A DNA stretch of 32,392 nt, from NCBI GenBank assembly GCA_015066325.1, contig SVOP01000010.1, forward strand, positions 1 through 32,392, given 5' to 3'. Of this stretch, positions 24,455 to 31,255 are shown piece after piece; the stretch's first letter is position 1, and every line of letters starts with the position of its first letter. Under the pieces are notes generated by a model. That model saw only the letters and a list, made by a program, of their open reading frames with translations. It did no database searches and was not told the origin of the DNA. The DNA comes from Oscillospiraceae bacterium. Its GTDB lineage: Bacteria; Bacillota; Clostridia; Oscillospirales; Acutalibacteraceae. Both the position numbers and the translations under genes were made by a program.

Positions 24455-25708
24455 TTAAAAACTTACATCTACAAAATATGTTCCGTAAATCCAACAACCT
24501 GTGTTATTAACTTCTACAACCGCAGGTATTGTTACAGTCTGACCTTGGCTTATATCAATATCAGCCAAATCTATCTTAACACTTATATCATCAACGGTTA
24601 TTGATTCAAGTTCTTTTTCTGCACCAACAACTACCACAGATTTATTAAGAGCTGTAATTTTATAATCCTTATTATCAGGATTATTAATATCATAGTCATC
24701 GGGTGAATATGTTATATACTCCTGACTTATTCCCGTCATATCAACATTTACTGTAAATTCTTCAGTTTCACTATCCTGAGCGAGTAAAACATCTTCCGCA
24801 AGGAAGGTGAATACGTGATTAGAGGGTGACAAAGTCTTAAAATCAATTGTACCGATTGTATAATCAACAGTTTTATCGTAATCATCAACAGATATATTAA
24901 ACAAATCCTTTGCCGGTGAAACAGTATATTTCAAAGGCGAAACTATGAAATTATCGGGTGCATTTTTGAAACCAACAACTGTATCCAATTCTTTTTTCTG
25001 CAAAACAGGAATTGTTAAAACAACTTTATCAATACTCATAGTGATGTATTTGAAATCACTTCTGTTTTTATCGTTTAACAAAACAATTTCCGCATCTGCA
25101 GATTTATTTGATGAAAGCGATTTTTCAAGCTCAAGCTTTGCAACAACTTTTTCAATTCTGTTGATTTCTGTTGATGGACCTGTTACTGTTACAGATGTTT
25201 CCGATAAATTTATATTACCGCTTGTAAAACCTTCTTCAACCACAGGAAAGCCATCCGTTTCAACCAATGGCTCTATAACCATCTGCACGGTCTTTGCCGT
25301 ATCAAAATACACATCAATACTCTTTTGTGAAATTGTTGTTATTGTATAATCGGCACCATCAGGAATTTCAGGCTTCAACTGAAGGCTTCTTTTGCCTGCA
25401 GAATCCACATTATTTGTCTGAGCTGTAATAACAATATCCTCTGAAGAAAGAGCCGCAGGAGAAATCTGATATTTTTTGCCCTTTACTGTTACATCAACAG
25501 TAAACTCTTTTTCACCAAAAACCTCAAGACCGAATTGAGACGGTATAGTTGAATCGATGTTAACCTTTACGCCCTGAATAACTCTCGTTGTTGCCTCGCT
25601 GACATTCACAACAACAAGAAGCCAGATAACAAGAGCAGCAAAAAGAGAAAAGAAGAGCAAAAATTTATCGTTATTAAAGAGGTTATCAAGTTTGAATTTA
25701 ATCTTCAT
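24455..25708 (-). CDS. cdaR: YbbR-domain regulator of diadenylate cyclase, CdaR
   Basis: The ORF-track start (25888) would add 60 residues that merely read through cdaA in another frame. An ATG at 25706-25708, 9 nt after GGAG, gives MKIKFKLDNLF and 417 residues. One N-terminal membrane helix (about 15-35) is followed by several YbbR repeats outside the cell (motifs such as GFPVVEEGFTSGN, TVTGPSTEINRIEKV). CdaR binds and modulates CdaA in B. subtilis and Listeria. It overlaps cdaA by 11 nt. The usual third gene, glmM, does not follow. Confidence 0.94.
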   Translation of the reverse strand: MKIKFKLDNLFNNDKFLLFFSLFAALVIWLLVVVNVSEATTRVIQGVKVNIDSTIPSQFGLEVFGEKEFTVDVTVKGKKYQISPAALSSEDIVITAQTNNVDSAGKRSLQLKPEIPDGADYTITTISQKSIDVYFDTAKTVQMVIEPLVETDGFPVVEEGFTSGNINLSETSVTVTGPSTEINRIEKVVAKLELEKSLSSNKSADAEIVLLNDKNRSDFKYITMSIDKVVLTIPVLQKKELDTVVGFKNAPDNFIVSPLKYTVSPAKDLFNISVDDYDKTVDYTIGTIDFKTLSPSNHVFTFLAEDVLLAQDSETEEFTVNVDMTGISQEYITYSPDDYDINNPDNKDYKITALNKSVVVVGAEKELESITVDDISVKIDLADIDISQGQTVTIPAVVEVNNTGCWIYGTYFVDVSF

Positions 25709-26591
25709 TCTTTTTATCTCCATCTTTTTGTTTACTGAATTTTTTGAGAAATTTTTCTTTGCCGGAAGCATTGTCAGACTGCGGCACAAGTTCATCCAAA
25801 AGCATTTCGCGAAGCTTACCGCGGGTAACGTCTCTTGTGAGAACCCCGTTAACCGCAACAGAAATTGAACCTGTTTCTTCCGAAACAATCACAACCACTG
25901 CATCACTATGCTCGCTCATACCTATCGCAGCACGATGACGAGTGCCCAACTCACTATCAATTGTGTTATTTTGAGTAAGCGGTAAAATGCAACCTGCCGC
26001 ATATATTCTTCCGTCACGCACAACGACCGCACCATCATGAAGAGCTGAGTTCTTAAAAAACAAGCCGTTAAAGAGTTCGGGTGATGACTGTGCATCAAGA
26101 ATTGTTCCTGTTTTGATAATTTCCTGAAGCGGTGCATCTTTTTCAAAAACTACAAGTGCACCCGTTTTGGAATCGCTTAAATCACCTGCAGATTTGCAAA
26201 AATCGTTAACAGTTGAAGTAATCACTTTTTCAAAGGTATCAGAATTTCTTAAGCCAAAGAAAGATATATTTGAAAATGAACGCCTACCGAATTTTTCAAG
26301 TATGTTACGAAGTTCAGGTGAAAAGAGAACAACAAGAATTATAAGACCGTTTTCAAACAACACTGAAAGCAGGTATTCACATGCTTCCATATTGAACAAT
26401 TTAACAAGAGCATAAACGACGCCCAGAACCACGATACCTTTGATAAGCTGAAAGGTTCTTGAGCCTCTGATAAGTTTAATTCCTTCGTATATAATAAAAG
26501 CAACAAGAAGAATATCAAGAAAATCAGAAAGGAAATTAAAGCTCAAAAGCGCATCGCCGATTTTCTCAAGATAATTCAAAATTGAACTCAT
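25698..26591 (-). CDS. cdaA: Diadenylate cyclase CdaA
   Basis: A 297-residue membrane enzyme that makes cyclic di-AMP from two ATP. Three N-terminal membrane helices (about 24-42, 48-66, 77-93) precede the DAC domain with DGA at 186-188 and RHR at 218-220, both intact, plus GNxxxx-like surroundings (GRIYAAGCILPL). c-di-AMP controls potassium and osmolyte balance and cell-wall homeostasis. The last about 35 residues are a lysine-rich cytoplasmic tail. It heads the 26-kb block and has a good promoter just upstream. The ribosome binding site (GGTGAT) is modest. Confidence 0.96.
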   Translation of the reverse strand: MSSILNYLEKIGDALLSFNFLSDFLDILLVAFIIYEGIKLIRGSRTFQLIKGIVVLGVVYALVKLFNMEACEYLLSVLFENGLIILVVLFSPELRNILEKFGRRSFSNISFFGLRNSDTFEKVITSTVNDFCKSAGDLSDSKTGALVVFEKDAPLQEIIKTGTILDAQSSPELFNGLFFKNSALHDGAVVVRDGRIYAAGCILPLTQNNTIDSELGTRHRAAIGMSEHSDAVVVIVSEETGSISVAVNGVLTRDVTRGKLREMLLDELVPQSDNASGKEKFLKKFSKQKDGDKKNED

Positions 26592-26642
26592 TCTATCACC
26601 GCTTTCGTGAAAATTTAAACGATTTTACCCAATATATTGTAT

Positions 26643-26671
26643 ATAATATCATATATTTCTTTAAATTGCAA
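26643..26671 (-). promoter_or_regulatory. Sigma-A-type promoter for cdaA and the long operon
   Basis: On the minus strand TTGCAA (26666-26671) and TATTAT (26643-26648) are separated by exactly 17 nt. The -35 lies within the last codons of the cysteine desulfurase-like gene. Transcription would begin about 45 nt before the cdaA start. No terminator is visible between the two genes, so read-through from the upstream unit is also possible. Confidence 0.65.
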
Positions 26672-27797
26672 TTTTTCTTACTAAATTTAACAGATTTTTT
26701 ATATCTTTTTCTCCGTTGAAAATTGATGGTGAAATTCTTACTGCACCTTGACTTTCAGTTTCATTTGAAATATGAGCTAAGGGTGCGCAATGATACCCGC
26801 CCCGAACCGCAATTCCGTTGTTGTTCAGGTAAGCAGAAACTTGTTCACTATGCAAATTTTCCACATTAAAGCTTACCAACGGTGCAAAGAGTAAAGCGTC
26901 ATAATCACCTTGATAAAGTGTTACTTTCGGCATTTGTTTTAACCCGTTGAATATTGCTTCGGAAAGCTTTCTCTCCTTTGCAAAAATCCTGTTTGCACCT
27001 ATCTTTTCAACAAATTCTATTCCCTTTCTCAATCCACAAATGCAAGGAACGTTCAAGGTGCCGCTTTCAAGCCTTTCAGGATACATTCGTGGTTGTGAAA
27101 AATCGAAGGAAGCAGAGCCCGTTCCGCCCTCAATAATTGTTGAAAAATCAAGATTTTTGTGAAGTAATGCACCTGTTCCCATTGGACCTAAAAGACCTTT
27201 ATGACCCGGTAAACAAAGGCAATCGATCCCCTGTTTTTTCATATCAAGTTCAATAACACCTGCTCCTTGAGCACCATCAACAAAAAAATATGCACCCCTC
27301 TCGTGAGCGATACCCGACAACTCCTTTATAGGCAAAATATTACCAAACACATTTGAAACCGCAGTTACGACGCACAACTTTGTATTACTTTTAAAGGCTT
27401 TTTTAAAATTTTCAATAGTTTCATAATTATTCTTACCGACTTTGAAAACACTATATTCTGAAAAACCAGCTTCTTTTAATTTATGAACAGGTCTTAAAAC
27501 AGAATTATGTTCAAGTGACGAGATAATTATATGCTCTCCTTTTTTTATAATCCCTTTAATTGCAGTATTAAGGGCATAGGTACAATTAGGAAAAAAAGAC
27601 ACATATTCCGAACCAAAACCGTTAAAAAACCGGTCAAGTGCTTCTCTGCATAAATACACCTGAGTGGCGGCAGAAATGGACAAATCATGTCCGCTTCTGC
27701 CCGGATTTGCACCATATAAAGAAAACGCAGAGTTAACAGTTTTTATAACCTCTGCAGGCTTCGGATAGGTGGTAGCTGCATTATCAAAATAAATCAT
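26661..27797 (-). CDS. Cysteine desulfurase-family PLP enzyme (class V aminotransferase fold)
   Basis: A 378-residue enzyme starting MIYFDNAATTYPKP, typical of the NifS/SufS-like group that accompanies selenium or sulfur trafficking genes. Asp174 in FVDGAQGAG binds the PLP ring, and Lys200 in LCLPGHKG is the cofactor lysine. Cys337 in GGYHCAP fits the catalytic cysteine position. Predicted reaction: cysteine to alanine plus a persulfide on the enzyme (or selenocysteine to selenide). It overlaps the DUF3343 gene by 4 nt (ATGA), a pair seen in many Clostridia. It is not the main Isc/Suf enzyme, because no scaffold gene is nearby; the sulfur or selenium acceptor is unknown. Confidence 0.9.
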   Translation of the reverse strand: MIYFDNAATTYPKPAEVIKTVNSAFSLYGANPGRSGHDLSISAATQVYLCREALDRFFNGFGSEYVSFFPNCTYALNTAIKGIIKKGEHIIISSLEHNSVLRPVHKLKEAGFSEYSVFKVGKNNYETIENFKKAFKSNTKLCVVTAVSNVFGNILPIKELSGIAHERGAYFFVDGAQGAGVIELDMKKQGIDCLCLPGHKGLLGPMGTGALLHKNLDFSTIIEGGTGSASFDFSQPRMYPERLESGTLNVPCICGLRKGIEFVEKIGANRIFAKERKLSEAIFNGLKQMPKVTLYQGDYDALLFAPLVSFNVENLHSEQVSAYLNNNGIAVRGGYHCAPLAHISNETESQGAVRISPSIFNGEKDIKNLLNLVRKIAI

Positions 27798-28024
27798 AAA
27801 ACCTCACCCAAATCCACAACACCAAGAACCTTTATTCCCGCAGATTTCAAAACAGAAAAGCACCGCTTATCAACATTACTTACATAAATAACATACCCAC
27901 ATCCTTCGTCCGTTTCGGGCTGAGGGTTGCGGGTCAGATACGCTTTATAGCCATTTTTTTGTAAAAGGTCACGCCCTTTCATAGCGTAGGTCAAAGAGCC
28001 GACCTTGATACCTTTTTTAATCAT
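27794..28024 (-). CDS. DUF3343 putative Se/S-carrier-like small protein
   Basis: The ORF-track start lies in the leader hairpin. An ATG at 28022-28024, 7 nt after GGAAGGG, gives MIKKGIKVGSLTYAMKGRDLLQKN and 76 residues. The DUF3343 pattern is visible: an early GSLTYAMKGRDLLQ, then a single conserved Cys-Gly (GCGYVIYV) in the middle and VVDLGEVL at the end. Family members are thought to carry sulfur or selenium, and their genes often sit with cysteine desulfurases and YedF/SelD. Here it overlaps the desulfurase-like gene, so joint work is plausible. A second cysteine (KRCFSVLK) is present. Its ribosome binding site lies in a hairpin. Confidence 0.85.
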   Translation of the reverse strand: MIKKGIKVGSLTYAMKGRDLLQKNGYKAYLTRNPQPETDEGCGYVIYVSNVDKRCFSVLKSAGIKVLGVVDLGEVL

Positions 28025-28030
28025 AAAAAG

Positions 28031-28081
28031 ACCCTTCCATATTAAGTTAGACAAACTGTCTTGTACATTATATGAAAGGGT
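28031..28081 (-). promoter_or_regulatory. Long hairpin between ispF and DUF3343: terminator or translation switch
   Basis: On the minus strand ACCCTTTCATAT (28070-28081) pairs with ATATGGAAGGGT (28031-28042) over 12 positions with one G-U wobble. A smaller stem AGACA-GTT-TGTCT lies in the loop. The 3' arm is followed by CTTTTT, so it looks like an intrinsic terminator for ispF. The same arm holds GGAAGGG, the ribosome binding site of DUF3343, whose ATG follows 6 nt after the arm. The wobble pair suits the minus-strand RNA better than the plus-strand RNA (C-A mismatch there). Confidence 0.6.
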
Positions 28082-28088
28082 TTTTTAT

Positions 28089-28565
28089 TTAGTTACTTTC
28101 AATAAGGCAAACACAATGGGCGGAGATACCTTCTTTACGCCCCGTGAAGCCTAATTTTTCTTCTGTAGTTGCTTTTACGCTGACAAAATCAACATCAACA
28201 TTCAAGGCTTTCGCGATATTTTCACGCATTGCAACAATATGTGGTGCAAGCTTCGGTGCCTGAGCAATAACAGTTGCATCAATGTTAATGACTTTATAAC
28301 CTTTTTCTTCAATGAGTTTAACAACACAAGAAAGAAGCTTCAAGCTGTCTGCCCCTTTATATTCCGGGTCAGTATCCGGAAAATGCTTACCGATATCGCC
28401 TAAGGCAGCCGCGCCTAAAAGACTATCGGAAATGGCGTGAAGCAACACATCTGCATCTGAATGGCCTAAAAGCCCTTTTTCATAAGGAATTTCCACTCCG
28501 CCGATGATACATTTTCTATTATCTGCGAAAGCGTGAACATCATAACCATGACCGATTCTTATCAT
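28089..28565 (-). CDS. ispF: 2-C-methyl-D-erythritol 2,4-cyclodiphosphate synthase
   Basis: A 158-residue enzyme of the MEP isoprenoid pathway with the family N-terminus [13 protein letters not shown]. Zinc ligands are Asp9, His11 and His43, and the [19 protein letters not shown] and [12 protein letters not shown] motifs are intact. It converts CDP-ME 2-phosphate into the cyclic diphosphate and releases CMP. ispD is not adjacent. It follows the aminotransferase gene by 18 nt and is probably co-transcribed with it from the promoter at 29886-29914. Confidence 0.97.
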   Translation of the reverse strand: MIRIGHGYDVHAFADNRKCIIGGVEIPYEKGLLGHSDADVLLHAISDSLLGAAALGDIGKHFPDTDPEYKGADSLKLLSCVVKLIEEKGYKVINIDATVIAQAPKLAPHIVAMRENIAKALNVDVDFVSVKATTEEKLGFTGRKEGISAHCVCLIESN

Positions 28566-28583
28566 AAAACCACCTTAATTATC

Positions 28584-29852
28584 TTATTTGCAAAGATTTT
28601 CAAGACAAGCAAGCTTAACGGAAGTTGTAAGAACTTTAACTGCTTTTGAAAGTACCTCGGGTGTGGGGAAAGTAGGTGCAATACGGATATTACTGTCTGT
28701 TGGGTCTTTTCCATAGGGATAAGTTGCACCAACATTTGTAAGTGTAACACCAGCTTCTTTGCAAAGAACGCCCACTCTTGATGCACTGCCGCCTGTTACA
28801 TCAAGGCTGATAAAATAACCGCCGTTTGGATTTACCCATTCTGCAATTTCAAGACCTGAAAGGTCTGCTTCAAGGGTATCAATAACTGCATCAAATTTGG
28901 GTTTAAGGATTTTTGCGTGAAGCTTCATATGGTTCTTTATACCGTTAGCATCCTTAAAGAATTTAACATGACGAAGCATATTGACTTTATCATAGCTGAT
29001 AGCCTGAACGGTAAGCCTTTTAAGTATTTCTTTAATATTTTCAACAGATGTTGCAATGCAGGAAACACCTGCACCCGGATAAGAAATTTTTGATGTTGAG
29101 GCAACCTCAACAACCATATTCTTGTTCTTTTCAGGAAGAACATCAAATATATTGAGAAGCTCATCGGTTGTATCCGTAAGATCGTGAACACAATAAGCGT
29201 TATCCCAGATAATTCTGAAATCTTTAGCAGCAGTATCAAGATTTGCAATTCTCTTAACCGTTTCTGCTGAGAAAGTTATACCCTGAGGATTTGAATATTT
29301 GGGAACGCAGAACATACCCTTAACAGCCTCGTCCTTAACAGCCTCTTCAATAACTGCCATATCAGGACCGTTTTCTGTCATAGGAACGTTAATCATTTCA
29401 ATACCGAGATATTCACAGATTGCAAAGTGCCTGTCGTAACCGGGACAAGGGCAAAGGAATTTAACATTACCCTGCTGTGACCAAGGAGTAAAGCCGGCAC
29501 CCATATACATACACTGCGCAACATAATCAAACATCAATGAAAGGCTTGAATTACCGCCCACAATAATATTTTCAGGCTTAACCTCAAGCAAATCCGCAAA
29601 AAGCTTTTTACACTCGGGGATACCGTCAAGAAGACCATAGTTTCTTACATCAAGGCCGTTTTCACACTTGAAATTGCCATCAGAAAGAACATCAAGCATA
29701 CCATCGGAAATATCGAGCTGATCTGAACCGGGTTTACCGCGGGACATATCAATGGAAAGACCTTGTGCTTTAAGAGTCTCGTACTCCGCCTTGACTGAAT
29801 TATATTCATTCAACAATTCTTCTTTTGTCATTGAAAGATATGATTTAGACAT
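28584..29852 (-). CDS. Aspartate aminotransferase-like PLP enzyme (subgroup 1c type)
   Basis: A 422-residue fold-type I aminotransferase. It shows the subgroup features IDMSRGKPGSDQLD near 34-47, GGNSSL at 99-104, PKYSNPQGITFS around 184, DNAY at 217-220 and the PLP lysine Lys255 in STSKISYPGAG. The family (Pfam PF12897 as I recall) includes aspartate aminotransferase of Corynebacterium, once mislabelled as MocR-like; there is no DNA-binding domain here. Likely reaction: aspartate plus 2-oxoglutarate to oxaloacetate plus glutamate, but another amino donor is possible. The ATG follows AGGAG and a strong promoter lies upstream. Confidence 0.9.
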   Translation of the reverse strand: MSKSYLSMTKEELLNEYNSVKAEYETLKAQGLSIDMSRGKPGSDQLDISDGMLDVLSDGNFKCENGLDVRNYGLLDGIPECKKLFADLLEVKPENIIVGGNSSLSLMFDYVAQCMYMGAGFTPWSQQGNVKFLCPCPGYDRHFAICEYLGIEMINVPMTENGPDMAVIEEAVKDEAVKGMFCVPKYSNPQGITFSAETVKRIANLDTAAKDFRIIWDNAYCVHDLTDTTDELLNIFDVLPEKNKNMVVEVASTSKISYPGAGVSCIATSVENIKEILKRLTVQAISYDKVNMLRHVKFFKDANGIKNHMKLHAKILKPKFDAVIDTLEADLSGLEIAEWVNPNGGYFISLDVTGGSASRVGVLCKEAGVTLTNVGATYPYGKDPTDSNIRIAPTFPTPEVLSKAVKVLTTSVKLACLENLCK

Positions 29853-29885
29853 AATTTTCTCCTATCGATTAAAAAACTGTATGGT

Positions 29886-29914
29886 ATTATATCAAAACTC
29901 TTTTATTTTGTAAA
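29886..29914 (-). promoter_or_regulatory. Strong sigma-A promoter for the aminotransferase-ispF unit
   Basis: On the minus strand TTTACA (29909-29914) and a perfect TATAAT (29886-29891) are separated by exactly 17 nt. The predicted transcription start leaves a leader of about 25-30 nt before the aminotransferase ATG at 29852. Confidence 0.8.
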
Positions 29915-29981
29915 CCTCTTTCCCTCATAAAACAGAATTTTGTTAAGCCACGAAAAATATCGTTATAATTTACTATTTCTA

Positions 29982-30010
29982 TTGTAACTTTTGATAAAAT
30001 ATATTATAAT
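29982..30010 (+). promoter_or_regulatory. Strong sigma-A promoter for the divergent flavoprotein genes
   Basis: TTGTAA (29982-29987) and a perfect TATAAT (30005-30010) are spaced by exactly 17 nt. The strong AAGGAGGG ribosome binding site of the first flavoprotein gene lies about 20 nt downstream. The -35 boxes of this promoter and of the divergent one at 29886-29914 are about 67 bp apart, with no other evident element between them. Confidence 0.8.
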
Positions 30011-30043
30011 TTAATGCTGTAAAAAACTAAAAGGAGGGATTTT

Positions 30044-31246
30044 TTGAAAAAGCTTGCAATTATCGGTGCAGGTGCATCAGGGCTTTGCGCAGCTATAGAA
30101 GCAAAAAAATCAAACCCTCAGATTCAAATAACAATTTTTGAAAGGATGCAAAAGGTCGGAAAAAAAATACTTGCTACAGGTAACGGCAGATGTAATTTTA
30201 CAAATTCCGAACTATCCCTGAAGCATTTTTACGGCAATAAAGAATTTTTGGAAAACATTTTATCAAGCAACTATGCTGATATTGAAGACTTTTTCAAAAA
30301 TCTCGGTGTACTTTCCTACGAGGAGGATGGGCGTATTTATCCTCGCTCCCAGCAAGCATCAACCATTAAAGAGGCTTTGTTAAAAAGCGTTGAAAATAAA
30401 AATGTCACAATAAAAACTGACTGCCAAATTAATAAAATAACAAAAGATAAGAAAGGCTTTATGATTAACGGAGAATGCTTTGACGGAGTTATTCTCTGCG
30501 GTGGCGGTAAAGCGGCTTCAGTGCACGGCTCTGATGGTTCTTGTTATAAACTTGCTGTTAGCTTGGGTCATACTTTAACCCCTCTATACCCTGCCCTTTG
30601 CGGTCTTGTTATAAGCGACAAGGACTTGAATTTACTTAAAGGTGTTCGTGCTGAATGTAATGCAAAGCTTTATTCGGGAAACAACCTTTTGGGCAGTGAA
30701 TATGGTGAAATTCAGTTTACAGACAAAGCAATTTCAGGAATTCCCGTTATGAATCTTTCGCACCTCTGTGAAAACAGAAAGAATTTAAAAATCAACCTCG
30801 ATTTATGCCCGGAAATTGATGAAAGAGATTTATTTAATCATATTAAACACAGTGTTAATAATTTACAAAATGTCGAATTTGAAACAATTTTAAATGGAAT
30901 TGTTAACTTAAAACTCGGCTTTGCTGTTATGAACAGAAGCGGTATAAAACCACTGACAAAATGTACTTCTGTAAAAGATTTTCAAATCAAAGAAGCTGTT
31001 AAGCAATTAAAGAAATTTGAAATCAATATAAGCTCAGCCAAAGGTTTTGAAAACGCTCAGGTTACGAAGGGCGGAGTAAATACAAAAGAGGTTTCACCAA
31101 TCACAATGATGTCAAAAAAAGCAGACGGTTTATTCTTCTGCGGTGAAATTCTTGATATACACGGTGACTGCGGCGGTTATAATCTGCACCTTGCTTTCAC
31201 AACGGGCAGAATTGCAGGTAACTGCGCCGGAAATTTTTTGAAATAA
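30044..31246 (+). CDS. HI0933/BaiN-type NAD(P)/FAD-dependent flavoprotein
   Basis: A 400-residue flavoprotein. The FAD-binding motif AIIGAGASGLCAAIEA lies at the very N-terminus, followed by GKKILATGNGRCNFTN and a C-terminal CGEILDIHGDCGGYNLHLAFTTG, all characteristic of the HI0933/YtfP/BaiN family. Clostridial BaiN has been implicated in reductive steps of bile-acid 7-dehydroxylation, but the family is present in most Firmicutes and its general role is unclear, so a bile-acid function should not be assumed. The start is TTG, 6 nt after AAGGAGGG. It is followed by a second flavoprotein after 9 nt. Confidence 0.9.
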   Translation: MKKLAIIGAGASGLCAAIEAKKSNPQIQITIFERMQKVGKKILATGNGRCNFTNSELSLKHFYGNKEFLENILSSNYADIEDFFKNLGVLSYEEDGRIYPRSQQASTIKEALLKSVENKNVTIKTDCQINKITKDKKGFMINGECFDGVILCGGGKAASVHGSDGSCYKLAVSLGHTLTPLYPALCGLVISDKDLNLLKGVRAECNAKLYSGNNLLGSEYGEIQFTDKAISGIPVMNLSHLCENRKNLKINLDLCPEIDERDLFNHIKHSVNNLQNVEFETILNGIVNLKLGFAVMNRSGIKPLTKCTSVKDFQIKEAVKQLKKFEINISSAKGFENAQVTKGGVNTKEVSPITMMSKKADGLFFCGEILDIHGDCGGYNLHLAFTTGRIAGNCAGNFLK

Positions 31247-31255
31247 GGACTAAAA

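Noticed and set aside
25709-25888. N-terminal 60-codon extension of the cdaR ORF
   Set aside because: It reads cdaA coding sequence in another frame and is unlike YbbR proteins. GGAG with an ATG at 25708 gives the proper start.
28064-28075. TATAAT in the ispF-DUF3343 hairpin as a promoter
   Set aside because: A perfect -10 word occurs on the minus strand, but no acceptable -35 lies 16-18 nt upstream (the nearest TTGAAA is 24 nt away), so the hairpin explains the sequence better.
28584-29852. MocR-type transcription regulator
   Set aside because: The older family name suggests it, but there is no N-terminal helix-turn-helix domain; it is a plain aminotransferase.
30044-31246. Bile-acid 7-dehydroxylation function from BaiN similarity
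   Set aside because: The family is found in most Firmicutes and no other bai genes are in the window.
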